A stretch of DNA of 64,000 bases from Zygnema cylindricum (GCA_037447655.1 JBBHKE010000248.1:340745-404744), one strand, 5' to 3'; positions 50,830 through 62,773 are shown, numbered from the stretch's first letter. Numbers and translations are program-made. Notes: generated by a model not told the origin, from the sequence alone.

Positions 50830-50960
50830 ACCTCGTCCGAAAAGAATTAACAAGGAGCCTAACAATCCAGACCCAGTGGTCCCTTCCCCGACCCGTCGAA
50901 CTTAAAAAAAGCCTCGAGCTTAACAGGTCAAACCCAGTAGTCCTTTCCCCGACTCTTTCG
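50830..50960. repeat. imperfect tandem duplication at 3' end of unrecognised gene
   Basis: On the minus strand, TCGGGGAAAGGACTACTGGG followed by TTTGACCTGTTAAG recurs about 58 bases on as TCGGGGAAGGGACCACTGGG followed by TCTGGATTGTTAGG. The first copy carries the stop codon of the proposed final exon. Confidence 0.55.
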
Positions 50961-53900
50961 AACTCGTCCGTCTGTGCATTCCGTTTCCCATTCCATGCCC
51001 AGTTCTGCTATGTCCTTTCCCACAACCATTTGCCTCAAAACATGCTGAAAAAGCTGACGTCACATGATCCCCCAATATCGGCCCTGAACCCGTTAAACCT
51101 CCTCCTCTCCCTCCAGAATGCCCTCTCCTGTGCATTTGTGGAGGAGGTTTGCTCGGTCCCGCCTTACTGTTGCTCTGGTCCGTACACGCGGTAGTCTCTT
51201 CGGTACCGGCACCGGCCGATTGTCTACGGGACGGTTCCGGAAGTTTTGAAGAATGGCCCACATTGCCCAAGCCTAAATGGTGTGCAGAAAGGACTAAAGG
51301 AGTGTGGGCAGGAGAAGGGAGGAGAGGCCGGTTAGCGTCACATCCAAAGGCATATGCAGGGGGGAATAGCTTCACACCTGCCATTAATGGTAAAAAACAA
51401 GACAAAACTTTTATTAACAACAGTTGTAAAAATCGTATTTTATTCAAGTGTCACATGCAAAGTTATACGCAGGGGAGAAAAGCTTCACACCTGCCATCAT
51501 TGGTCAAAACGAGACAGAACAACGTTTTATTCTATTAATGGGCGTAATAAATTGTACATCCATGCCCTCTTTGTAAAGAAAACGTATATCCTGCAAGGTG
51601 TTTAAAATAATTAATAAACCCGGTGAACTATAATACTGAACTGAAGATAGAAAATATCCTCAAGATACATAACCACAATACACTTGCGGGTTTATAGGAG
51701 GTTTTCTCTTGTCGGGTCTTCAATTCGTCTCCCATAAGAGCAACACTGATGTGGAAGAGTGAAAAAGTAAAACATGAAGGATATAACATACCACAAGAAC
51801 ACCGTATTTGAACCACAGCTGGGGTTTCAAATTTATTTTCTTCTGCCCAATAATTTGAACAAATTGGCATTTATATTTCACCAAACCAACAACATTTTTT
51901 TGTAACTGTATTTAATCACTAAAACATGAAATATAGTTGAACACAATTTAAGCATGGGTGTAGTACAAAGAAATAACAGATAAGTAGGAAGAACGTACAA
52001 TCAAGTACAAATAAAGTAAATATAAATTTGAAATTAAATAACCTTCAAATAAGTAGTGCGTACACTCAAAATAAGTACAAAAAAGACAAAAAATTACACA
52101 AACTACAGTCAAAGTACAGTACTTTAAGCAAATTTTTGTACTTTACTGTACTATGCAGTGGAACCAAAATCGCTTCTTTTCTTTTGACAGGTCGTATTAC
52201 TGCTGATATTCAAAATTGTCAATCATTTGTTAGAACCTGTTTTGGATTTTTTTTTAAACTGAACTTTTCCTAAAAAAAGATATTGAATAAACCATGAAAT
52301 AATTATTTGAAGTTACACTATGTGTTGTTATGGTAACAAAAAACCTACCGATAGAAAACACAGCGTAACAAAAGTTAACTAGATAGTAATGGACCAAATG
52401 CCAAAGAACAAAACAAAGGAGAAAGGCAATTGTTCTTCAATAAAACATGACTTCCTCTGACAAGCGGCGCTAGACAAATGACCTCCGGAGAATTTTCAAA
52501 TCTTGCTACCTGACGTCTTTCTAAATGCTCATTTATAAAGCTTTCCTTTCCAGCTCTCAAAGAGAAAGCAAATGACGTTTACAACTCTTGGAAAATAATA
52601 ACTTGTCATTTTCAAAAAAACTACCCCACTCTGCGATCACACAAAAAAGAGCCTCCAAAAGACCTACACGGTGTCCACCACCACTAAACTGCCATCGTTA
52701 TTAGTGGTAAGGATTTATTAGTGTTAGGTTAGAATATAAGATACTAATTTTAAGTAAGGAGACGCGGCAGATTGTAGTCCACTTCCATAAATAGTGTAAT
52801 GAACACTGTTTTATGATTTTGAATTGGTGTTATTCACTATGCTAACAATGGGCAAATTTGAGATTGATCTCTAGCTTTTCTGGTTTTAAAGTTTTGGAAA
52901 AACTTCGCAAATACATACATAGGTACACCTAAATTCCGCCCAGTTTGACAACTATAATCAGGACTCCAATTCTTACGATGCTTGAAAACATGCGATGAAC
53001 GCACACAGAATAGCACCGTCCACTGCTATTAGAGTTAGTGACTTGTTAGTGCTACCAATTTATTAGAGTCAATCACACTAAATTCAGCCACACGACTCAT
53101 CATGGGCCACATAAATAAATAGCCCAACCACACACACACACACAACACTAATTAACACTAATTTATGATGATCGACTCTAATAGCCGTGGGCAGTGTAGC
53201 AGCGAAAAGACCCATACCTGGAAACTACAGCACTACCAGCCTGTAGCACAGACATGGACAGCTGTCTTGTTATGATATGATACCAGTTTTTCACACTGAT
53301 GAAGGAGTACACTATAGCTCCTAGACAGAGCTAAAGCCTTAAGAAGTAAATGGATAACCATGTATACAAATACGTTGGAAAATAGTGTGAACTCTTTTCC
53401 CTACCAGGAATTGAATCGTCGAAATATCCAAAAAATAGAGATAACCTAACCAGTGAATTATTTAGAACTGGACCATACAACTGCGCCCATGCTGAGATGA
53501 GCTCGCCATACAAGTTTCCCCAGAATTTCCATAAACTTTCCCCAAAGTTTCGCCAAATTTTCCCCAGACTTTACCCAAACTTTCCTTAAAACTTCCTCAC
53601 AATTTCCCCAAAACTATCCCCCAAAATTTCCTCAAAGTTGCCCCAAAGTCTCCCCCAAGGATTACCTGGGCCACAAGACTGCATGGCAGCGGTGCGAGTT
53701 GGATTCCCCTCCCTCCTCTTCTTTTTTATCGTTCGAGGCTTGGCAAGTTTTGCCACGTGGAGCTCATCCGACGAGGCAGCCACCACTTCCGCTCCTCTAG
53801 TGGACCCCCCATCGTGTAAAGGAGGCCAAAAAACCTCCGGAGAATGTAAATTTGGACCTCCAAAAGCATCCACAGTACCGCACCCTTCCATTTCTTCCGC

Positions 53901-54353
53901 CCCTTTGCTTCGACTCGTCAACGCAAAGGCTACCATGAGGTTCCGAAAGGCTCCTCGGTCGTCCCACGCTCTCACCTTTTGTTCTTCTAAGGTGAGGTTG
54001 AATCCATGGCTGGTCAAAGAGTCGAAAGCTTCGTCTACTCTGACCACCGGTGACGAATCTCCAACCGGAACCCGGTACGCTCCATGGTCGTACTTCCTCA
54101 AAGCGATGTCCCAAGGGTCTTCCTCCTTCTTCTCGTGTCTCATGTGTCCATTATTAGTTCGAACTCTCTCTTTTCCATGGCTGTCGAACCAGTCGTGACT
54201 GCTACTGCTCTGAAACCTTGTGTGTTCCACAACCATGGAGCCTTGCTTTTCGGAACTCTCGTGTTTACTCGACTTCCTTGATTCTTTGCTGTGTCTATGG
54301 CTGCCTTCTCTTCTTGAAAAGCTCGACGATTTCACAGGCTTCTCATCGTACAT
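50920..54353 (-). CDS. unrecognised basic low-complexity protein, probably 2 exons
   Basis: Product not recognised. Exon 1 is 54353-53666 (donor CCCAG|GTAATC, phase 1). Exon 2 starts at 51272 after a long pyrimidine tract ending TTTAG and runs to a TAA at 50920, giving about 346 residues. Residues 1-80 are rich in Ser, His, Lys and Glu (SHRHSKESRKSSKHESSEKQ). A more ordered core follows, DPWDIALRKYDHGAYRVPVG and DEAFDSLTSHGFNLTLEEQK. A KKKRR cluster near 211-215 could be a nuclear signal. The exon 2 part is Gly/Ser/Arg rich. The start is the first ATG of the frame. The 2.4-kb intron is full of repeats and TIR elements. Joining rests on phase and splice signals only; an extra terminal exon near 50444-50520 is possible. 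GC content is higher than the surroundings, as for the other genes. Confidence 0.5.
51341..51541. repeat. tandem duplication of about 100 bp before an exon
   Basis: Two copies with TATGCAGGGG/TACGCAGGGG, then AGCTTCACACCTGCCAT and TTTTATT blocks, start at about 51345 and about 51455. They differ at many sites, so this is not an assembly double. It sits in the intron just upstream, in transcript order, of exon 2 of the unrecognised gene. Confidence 0.65.
52685..52858. mobile_element. family-A-like TIR element in intron of unrecognised gene
   Basis: The left end AACTGCCATCGTTATTAGTG and right end ATGCTAACAATGGGCA are diverged family termini. The interior GGAGACGCGGCAGATTGTAG is shared with the copy at 40811, which supports common origin. 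Confidence 0.5.
53011..53198. mobile_element. family-A-like TIR element (188 bp) with AC microsatellite
   Basis: The left end TAGCACCGTCCACTGCTATT and right end AATAGCCGTGGGCAGTGTA pair as TIRs. An (AC) run at about 53130-53144 lies inside it. Confidence 0.5.
53513..53658. repeat. degenerate TTTCCCCA minisatellite
   Basis: About a dozen loose copies of a 10-14-base unit (AANTTTCCCCA) occupy the intron directly after the exon 1 donor of the unrecognised gene. On the transcribed strand it is G-rich (TGGGGAAANTT), with several GGG or GGGG runs. Confidence 0.65.
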
Positions 54354-55801
54354 GGTTTCTAAAGTTTTAGGGTTACAACTGAAAGATCAGTCTTCAGTTC
54401 AGTTCAGAATTCAGTTAGTCACTACTCGAATAACGACAAAACTATGGCCGATTCCAACAAGAATCATCCAGCCTTTAGGAGAAGCAGCATCAAAGCTTCA
54501 CTGACAATAGCTTCCGTTTTCACAAATCATATCCGAACGTATTGGAACTAGAAAAAACAGAAAGATGAGACACACTCACACGCCCCCGTGGAAAAAAAAA
54601 CAAAAAAGTAGGATCGACGGATGCGTGTACTGCAGCTTTGCCTCGAGCCACAAGCAGGAGGAGTGCGAGAGAGAGACTGGAGGAAGAAATGAAGCAGAGT
54701 GACTGAGCGCTACAGTCCTGGAGCATTTAAGGAATGCTAGAAACCCTAAATTCCGATTCTTGTGATCGGCAGACGGTACACCACTACAGCCAAAAAGTAA
54801 CCAAAATAACCGGTAAATAGAGTATATAGAGTGCGCGAGTGCACGCAGTATTTGTCCACCTCCTTGTTTAGTGGAAACGGTCTTGGCCCGTCCGATTCGT
54901 ATTTTTTGAAGTTCGTACAGTGTCCGTACTTTACAAGACCCAATCATGCGTCAACAACGCCAAATATTAGGACCTACGCATCGGTACGGACACACATAAG
55001 TGCGAGCGCAAAGTGTGTCCTTTTATGTAGAAAGTTTGATAACGTCAGAGTCTCACAGGTAATGTGCACAAACGGCCAGATGTGTACGAACTGTTTTGGA
55101 AACACCGGCGAAGTGGGCAATGCACTGTCCTGCAGCGCGGTAGGTGACATGCTCCTGCTAATAGCGAGGACCACACTGCTTTTTTGGGGCGATGGCTGAC
55201 GCAGTCGACCAGTAAGAAGTATGGCAAAAGTACGGTATCTAGCTGTCGCACTTAGGGACCTTAGAGTATAACTTGCCTACCGTACGGCGGTCGTCGCCTT
55301 AGAAATTAGAACTTATGAAGGTGGGAACTCCGAGAGTTCCCATTATGGCATTAAGCGTACACTTTGACGTTTCCCAGAAGGTATATCTGATTGCACCCCT
55401 CAGAAGGATCTTACCGGTATTGAAGTTTCGCCGTTACATGCTGGCAAGATCAACAACCCTTCAGAAAGGCAGCGTAACGACGATATTATATTATTAATGG
55501 CATTTTTTGACATTTACCAAACGGCAAATGGCAGCCGGATGATGTCGGTGCCGCAAGTTGGTCATACCTTGGCTTCTGAGGGTACGTCCCCATGTAATCT
55601 GTACTTTGATAAAGTATTTTGGACTGTAGTGAAGATTTTCCGTACTACTTTGAAGAGCGTCCCTATCTGTGAAAATGAAATCGGAACTTTGAAATGTGAC
55701 GGTTGTAGGCGTAGGTACAACTTGTGACTATTGAAGACGACTACGAAACTTCCGACGATTAGTGACGCCAACAAAAAGAGCGACAGTGGTAAAAGTCTAG
55801 A
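54354..55801. other. region upstream of unrecognised gene, no second gene seen
   Basis: Contains the promoter side of the minus-strand gene. From about 54770 there is AT-rich DNA with many GTAC-type words and only short frames. It ends abruptly where the retroelement repeat starts at 55802. Confidence 0.5.
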
Positions 55802-56215
55802 CATACGGGGAAATTCGCTCCTAAGTATATTGGACCAATTATTGTAATCGAGATGATATCGTCAGTTGCTGCCAAATTGGACTTTCCGCCTTCAACAAAA
55901 TTTCATCCAGTAATACACATCAGTCAGCTGAACCAACAAATCTTCGACCAACTGAAGGAGAATTGGAATTAGATCCCTCAATAATTATATAACCTAAGGT
56001 TCACAAATGGGTAATAGATTGGATTGGTCAACAGTTTAAGGTGGGCAATACTATATTCTGGCAATTGCATTATCTAGTAAGGCCAAAAGATGAGTTAATT
56101 TTAGAAGATAAGAGTTCGGAGTTTTTACAAAGGTATTGGAGAGATAATAATATAGAAGTCCCGTCTAAAGAATAAAATGTGTTTTAACTGATGTCAATTA
56201 AAAATAATGAGGGGG
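55802..56215 (+). pseudogene. pol 3'-end fragment of an upstream Ty3/Gypsy copy
   Basis: Matches 62400-62813 position for position at an offset of 6,598. It holds the end of the integrase/chromodomain-like region (VHKWVIDWIG... to PSKE and a stop near 56174) and the polypurine tract GAGGGGG before the LTR. Sequence left of 55802 does not match the element, so the upstream copy is truncated there. The frame is broken. Confidence 0.8.
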
Positions 56216-57194
56216 TGATATAACAGTAATAGTGGATCGAACTTGGTCGTAAATGGGTATTTAAAGGTTAAGAATATAAAGTTATGAATTTGGTAGACGT
56301 CCGGAAAAGAATCGCGCGATTTGGAGTTTTAATTCAAAAGAAATAGCGATGGGTGTAATTATGTGACATCGTAGGGTCAAACTAACAAGTGGGTATCATT
56401 GAAACGGGTTAAAGGTCAAAATAGAACCGAAACTACGCGTGTACGTTCCATAAAGTACTAATGAAACATTTAGTCGTTTAGTGCGCACGATGCTTCGTTT
56501 CGTACAATTTTTAGTATGAAACTTCAATTTCACTAAATGGAATTTCGTAGGTAGTTTCGCGTGCGAAATTTGCAACGCACGTTTGAGCAAAGTCGCGTTT
56601 TGTTTGGCGCGCACTTTTGTACGTAAATGTTACGTAGTGAAACGTAGCGTTTGATTGGTTGGTAAATGCTACGTAGTTAGTAAGAGATTTTGCACGTTTT
56701 TGCATTGGTCAGTTTGAGTCCTAGCTGATCAATGATTAGCCCAGGTAAAACCTGTTCAACGGAGCGTTGACTCTGGCCTGGCGAGTCCAGGGCGATGATG
56801 GATAAATAGTGAAGTTTAAGAGAAGAGTAGACATCTTTTCCTTTGGGAAAAGTTGGTGGAAATTTTGACTGATCTTGGTCTTGAGCGATTAAAACATAAT
56901 TAGAGCATTGGCATTTTGGCATTGAAATCTTTTACAAATTAAGTAGTGTTTTAGTGGTTAAGAGATAGAATTATTAAGAGTGGAGGGTAATGGAAAACAT
57001 TTTATAAAGAATGGTTGAACCACAAGGGCAAGAGACCAAGCTAATGTTATGTGGAGAAAAGCTTTTTCTAAAGTAAAGTTTATCTTTATGTGAGTGCTTT
57101 CCAATGTGTATGTGTATTTTTCCAATGTGTGGAATGTGTGGTTAAAATTGATTGAAGTTATGGGATTTTTTGAGAGGTAGGAGATCGTATTACA
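56216..57194 (+). repeat. left LTR (979 bp) of Ty3/Gypsy element
   Basis: Starts TGATATAACAG after the polypurine tract and ends ...GTATTACA two bases before the primer binding site. It is the same length as the right LTR (62814-63792), with scattered substitutions by eye. It serves both as the 3' LTR of the truncated left copy and the 5' LTR of the main element. Confidence 0.9.
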
Positions 57195-57196
57195 TA

Positions 57197-57208
57197 TGGT
57201 ATCAAAGC
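57197..57208 (+). promoter_or_regulatory. primer binding site (initiator tRNA-Met)
   Basis: TGGTATCAAAGC starts two bases after the LTR. It differs at one position from TGGTATCAGAGC, the usual plant retroelement complement to the tRNA-iMet 3' end. It primes minus-strand DNA synthesis. Confidence 0.85.
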
Positions 57209-57914
57209 TTTGGTTAGAAACCAAAGAGAAGTTTGCTCACTCGAATATCGACCGCCGTGACCGGTGAGGGTGCTTTGACCAGTCTCGGTATAACCACAAT
57301 GTGAAGTAGTAGAGGATTGGAGGGAAACTGAGTGATCACACTGCCAGCGGCCGCTGGTTAGATGTGGGGCGTGCTCAAGTCCTAAGGACTAAGGCGGGGT
57401 GGGCAGTGTAGCCACCGCTGAAAATCACGCCAATTACCTAGAGGTCAAACAAACTTGCCTTCTCTTAGTAGTGATCTATGTGTAGAGGGAGGGCTTGAAG
57501 CCATGAAAGGTGAGGATGTGAGGATTAGAGAACAAAAGATCCTGATGTAGTGGGAAATGGGATATTTGCTAATCATGGAGAAAGAAAGTGGAGCACTCCA
57601 CTTCTTCAAGAGCAAAAGAGTCCAGAAATAACTTAAAACTTTTCAAACCCTAAATTGTTACCTTTGATTGTTTTCAATTTTGTTGTTGCGAAATTTGTGG
57701 TTGAATTTTTACCTTTCTATTTCAATGTTTGTGAAAATTGAATTTTCACTAATTTACTTTTAATGTTTATCTGATTTTCAGATTTTGATATATTTCAAAA
57801 GATTTGTAAAAGAAAGGAAGGCTTGGATAGGAAAAATCTGAGGACTTCAAATTTGCTGCAAAATCTTTTAGATAATTATACTCTATCTTTTATTGCTTGA
57901 TTTCATTGTGTGAT

Positions 57915-59167
57915 AATGGCAAATTCTGCATGGAAACATGAAATAGAAAATGCCTTGAATGTGTTGAAAAAACTTAGTGTGAAATTGGTCAAAAGATTTA
58001 ATAATCATGTTGCTGCTGTGGATGAAAAAATTTCTGAGTTGAAAAAGGAATTGAAGGATGTTAAGGAAAAAATAAATGTTTCACATTAGAAATTGGATGA
58101 GCTTATTAATTTAATTCACACCAAAAATGATGTTAATGACCAAATGGGTGAGAGTGGTAAAAGAAGTGCCAGTTTAAGGGAAGATAACCACGATAAACCT
58201 AAATAGATAAGGGATCTGAAATTGTCTATTAGTGAAGCACCATCATTTGTTGGTAAGAAGATTAATAAGTTAGATGCTTGGATTTTTCATATAGATTATT
58301 ATTTGGAATCTAGATTTTGTGATCGTGATGATTACACTTCTTTTGCTGTTAGCTGTCTGAAACGTGATGCTCAAATTTGGTATTACACTCAGAGGAGGTC
58401 TATTTGATTCTTGATAATGCTGATTGGGAAGCTTTTAAGAACGCGATCAAATCGCGTTTTTTGTGTGTCATTTATAAATCTAGAATGGAAGAAAAAGTGG
58501 CTTAACTGTAAGCAGACTAGATCTGTAAAAGATTATATTGTGGAATTTGACTCATCTAGCATTCATGTCATAGGTTTGACTGATGAAATGGCTAGGTTTT
58601 ATTTCTTAAACTATCTAAATCTTATGCTGAAATCAAAACTGAAACATCAAAAATTTATTAATTTGAACGAATTACAACATAAGTCATTGGAATTAGACGA
58701 TCAGTTGGGGTAAAATTGTGAAGCTCGATCACTTAAGGGAAATTTCAATGAAGTATCTGTGTGGGACGAGGAAGAATTTCAGGAAGAATTTATGAATGTA
58801 GGACTGGTTAATAAACAAAATATCTTCGACAAAATCAGATGGGTTGACAGAATGTTAATGCAGAAAATAAATTTCAGAATAGAGGGGGCTACATTAAGAG
58901 TCCTAAACCGAGCATTAATGCTCAGAAACCTAGTTTTACCATTCCCACATGCACCATTTGTTAGGAAAGAGCGGATACGCCATCTGAATGTGCACATCTG
59001 AAGAAAATTAATTCTTGTATCTGTGGAGAGGAAGGACATTTTAGCAGAAAATACACAAAACCGAAGAAGAAAGTCACTTGTTTGAAATGCGCAGGTCTAG
59101 ATCATTACCCTAATGACTGTACCGATAAAGGATATCTTAAAAAAGTTGATGTCAATCAAGGTCTTTA
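57915..59167 (+). pseudogene. gag pseudogene
   Basis: Opens with a likely ATG at 57915 (MANSAWKHEIENALNVLKKL), continuing as a charged coiled-coil-like region. A capsid-type block follows (LDAWIFHIDYYLESRF, SCLKRDAQIW). Near 59079-59120 there is a zinc knuckle CLKCAGLDHYPNDC (CX2CX4HX4C), preceded by a decayed one near 59020 lacking its last Cys. In-frame stops occur near 58087, 58204, 58405, 58711 and 59166, with at least one frame change around 58400. Nucleocapsid function inferred from the knuckle. Confidence 0.8.
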
Positions 59168-59431
59168 GGAAGACATTGCATTATACCTAGCAAAACAAGA
59201 AGCCTAGGAGGTGGGAAACGGAAAAGACTAGCTGAAAATCCTCAGTTAAGTCGACCAGATCCAAAGGTTAAAGAGTTAACTCTAGAGGGCAAGTTAATGA
59301 ATGGAAAGGCTATGATAGCAGATTTTATTATGATGCTAACTACACTCTATAGTTTGAACAATCCTTCTGATGAAACTTCTAATAACAGACCGATGTGAGG
59401 ACATTTAAGTAACGATGACACCAAACACAGT

Positions 59432-62400
59432 TTGATCACATTCGAGTCTTTAGTGGAAGGGAAACCATTGAGAGTTATGGTAGATTCGGGTGCTACACAT
59501 AATTATATTTCACATAAGTTTGTAGAGGAAAATAGAATTCCTACAGTCATAAGGGAAAAACCTTTGTATGTTCAGGTGGCAAATGGTAATAAGTCCACAT
59601 TAGATTTACAAACTGACACAATAGAAGTTGATATCCAAGGTCATAAAATGAAAGTTGTGTGTGAAATAATGAATTTGGGTAGTGAGGAGCTAATACTGGG
59701 AAAGCCTTGGTTAACTCAACATAACCCTCAAATTAATTATGAAACTAACACCTTGAGAGTGAAGTCTGAAAACGGTTGGAAGATTTAGCAAGCATTACCT
59801 TCGAAGAAATTGCATAAGAATCATATAAATAACATAACCAAGCTGGGAGTGGAAGGTTTGATTTTGTAACTGACATTAATACATCTGATGTTGTTGTTAA
59901 AGATTTGATTTTTGAATTTAAAGATGTTTTCCCAAGTGACTTACCCTAAGGAAGGCCACCTTCCCGAGATGTGGAACATGTTATTAACTTTGAACTTGGA
60001 AGTAATCCTCTTGTGACATGAATTTATAAGCATAGTTTCTTTGAGCAGGAGCAGTTAAAGAAACAAATCAAAGAGCTTCTGGAGAAAGAACATATTCAGC
60101 GGAGCAAATCACCGTACGAAGCACCAGTTCTCTTCGTCGAAAAAAAAAGGACGGAACGTTGAGGAGGTGTGTCGACTATCGTAGTTTGAACAAGATTACG
60201 GTGAAGGATAACTATCTGTTACCTTCAATTTGTGATTTGATAGATCGTTTGAAAAGAGCTAAATTATTTTCTTTGATTGATCTGCGTAGTGGTTTTAATC
60301 AGGTGCCAATTAGAACTAAAGATGTTGATAAAACTGTTTTTAGAACTAGAGTCGGTCATTTTGAATGGATAGTGATGCCATTTGGTTTGACGAATGCACC
60401 ACCAACTTATCAAAGATTAATGAACCAAGCATTTTCAGATTATAGGGATGAGTTTGTTTAGGTGTTTATAGATGATATTTTAATTTACAACGAATCTAAA
60501 GAACAACATGTAATTCATCTAAAGAAAGTGTTGGAAATGTTTAAGGGAAGAAAGTTATATGGAAAATTATCAAAATCCAGCTTTCTTAAAATTGAACAAT
60601 TATTTTTGGGACATATAGTTAGTGGGGAAGGTGTTAAAACAGATCCATCCAAAATAAGTGCAATACAAAATTGGAAGCAACCCACTAATGTCACAAAAGT
60701 TAGATCATTTTTGGGATTGGCCACTTATAACAAGAAATTTATCATGAATTTTAGTATGATCGCCGCACCTTTGACAGATTTACTTCGGGAGAAGGAGACG
60801 TTTGTGTGGGGAGCCGATCAGAAAAGAGCTTTCGAGGAACTAAAAAAGAAGTTGACCTCTGCCCCTACACTGGTGTATTCGATCCTGCTGGGGAATTTGA
60901 AGTTCTGATCACTGTTGATGCATCTGATAAAGGTTTAGGTGCAGTCAGAAGTCAAAAAGTCGGAAAACATTTTCATCTTATTGCTTTTTAGTCGAAGAAA
61001 TTCAATGATGCTGAAAAAAACTATCCGGCACAGGAAAATAAATTATTTCTAATAGATCATGCATTGGTGAAATGGCGTTGTTATTTGCATAATAAAGAAT
61101 TTAAAGTTAATTGTGATAATAAGGCACTCTCCTATCTACAAAGATTAAGTGATGCACAGATTATGACAGACAGACACGTTAGGTGGATGCAAAAATTGGC
61201 ATGTTTCAAATTTAATGTCAAACATATTCTTGGAAAGACAAATGTAGTCGCAGATCCTTTAAGTAGATGTTTTGAGATAAGCGTGATGGTTCGGGATGAA
61301 TTGTTTTTAGATGCTGTTAGAAATGGTTATGATTAAGATCCTTATTTTGTTGTGATTTGCAAAAATATTTTGGGAGGGAATTTTGACCCATTTAATGAAA
61401 AGCATGTCAAAAACATTATAATAGAAATGGTTTACTGTATTTGGGAACAGGGGATAGATTATGCATTTCTCAAATGAGAGACTTAAAAAAACAACTTTTA
61501 CAAGAAGCCCATGAGCATTTAGGACATCTAAGTCGAGATAAAACTCTTCGTCGGTTGCAAAGTAGATTGTTTTGGCCCGAATGGCAAAAGAGGTGTCGAA
61601 ACACGTGGAAAGTTGTTTCCCTTGCCAACAGAGTAAACGTAGTAACCAGAAACCTAGAGGTTTCTTAAAACCTTTAGATATCCCCAAAAGATCATGGGAA
61701 TTTGTTAGTATGGATTTTATTGTCAGGTTGCCAACTATGTCGAGAAGAAATGACAGTATTATGGTCGTAGTTGATAGGTTCAGTAAAATGGCAATATTTA
61801 TCCCTTGCCAAACTACTCATTCAGTTGTACATATTGCAAAGTTATATTTTGACAACGTGGTTAGACATCATCGAGTTCCTCTGTCTATAGTCAATGATAA
61901 AGATTTTAAATTTACGTCTGCCTTTTGGAAAGAATTGCAACAAAATTTAGGCACTGAATTAAAAATGAGTACCTCTTATCATCCTCATACGGATAGACAG
62001 ACAGAAAGGATGAACCGTACACTAGAGGAAATGCTTAGGATTGTTTGCATTGGAGTTCAAAACACATAGGAATCTAAACTGCCATTAATGTAATTTGCAT
62101 ACAATTCATGTAAACATGCTAATACAACATTCTCACCGTTTGAAGTTGCATACGGATACCAACCCAGAAAAGCATTAGACTTAATAACAGGGGTCACTAA
62201 AAAGAGTATAAATTTTGGAACAGAGTTTTGGGAATACATTCAAACAGTTTGGAAAACGGTACGGGATGCATTAGTGGAGGCTCAAAGGAGGCAAGAGTTA
62301 AATGCTAACTGCAAACAGGGTGATTGAGTGGTAGGTGCAGCTGACAAGGTTTAGCTTTCACCAACTCATTATAAGTGTAAGATCGAAGGACAATCGGATC

Positions 62401-62773
62401 ATACGGGGAAATTCGCTCTTAAGTATATTGGACCAATTATTGTGATCGAGATGATATCGTCAGTTGCTGCCAAATTGGACTTTCCGCCTTCATTAAAAAT
62501 TCATCCAGTAATACACATCAGTCAGCTGAACCAACAAATCTTCGACCAACTGAAGGAGAATTGGAATTAGATCCCTCAATAATTATAGAACCTAAGGTTC
62601 ACAGATGGGTAATAGATTGGATTGGTCAACAGTTTAAGGTGGGCAATACTATATTCTGGCAATTGCATTATCTAGTAAGGCCAAAAGATGAGTTAATTTT
62701 AGAAGATAAGAGTTCGGAGTTTTTACAAAGGTATTGGAGAGATAATAATATAGAAGTCCCGTCTAAAGAATAA
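59432..62773 (+). pseudogene. pol pseudogene: protease, RT, RNase H, integrase
   Basis: The protease motif DSGATHNYIS lies near 59482. RT blocks CVDYRSLNK (about 60168), [23 protein letters not shown] and FIDDILIY (about 60463) are clear. RNase H begins with TVDASDKGLG (about 60912) and includes NCDNKALSYL. Integrase has the HEHLGHLS and CFPCQQ zinc-binding pairs (61510-61640), then Asp in MDFIV, Asp in IVNDKDF and Glu in RTLEEM. The C-terminal part (YLVRPKDELILEDKS) is weakly chromodomain-like. Breaks include stops near 59788, 59949, 60459, 60989, 61334, 62067, 62090, 62326 and 62353. Frameshifts include one at a nine-A run (60140-60148) before CVDYRSLNK and one near 61590 in integrase. Confidence 0.88.

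Larger units (their letters stand above)
48973..50919. other. intergenic region upstream of SNAPIN-like gene
   Basis: No confident gene. It contains the SNAPIN-like promoter side, one TIR element (49611-49828) and AT-rich sequence. A minus-strand frame at about 50444-50520 (KADATSLYSRLAGKDVLNLF then stop) looks coding-like and could be an extra terminal exon of the next gene, after an AG at 50521-50522. I could not find a matching donor. Confidence 0.4.

Noticed and set aside
50742-51194. 150-residue plus-strand frame
   Set aside because: Antisense of the proposed exon 2 and CT-repeat sequence; begins in a repeat and has no recognisable domain.
53638-54198. 186-residue plus-strand frame
   Set aside because: Antisense shadow of exon 1 of the unrecognised minus-strand gene; composition and splice signals favour the minus strand.
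57915-62400. Reassignment of TAA/TAG to Gln, as in some ulvophyte algae
   Set aside because: It would explain many retroelement stops, but roughly 3,000 host codons in importin-5, BTAF1 and the SNAPIN-like gene have no internal TAA or TAG, use CAA/CAG for Gln, and end in TAA or TAG. The element also has TGA stops and frameshifts.
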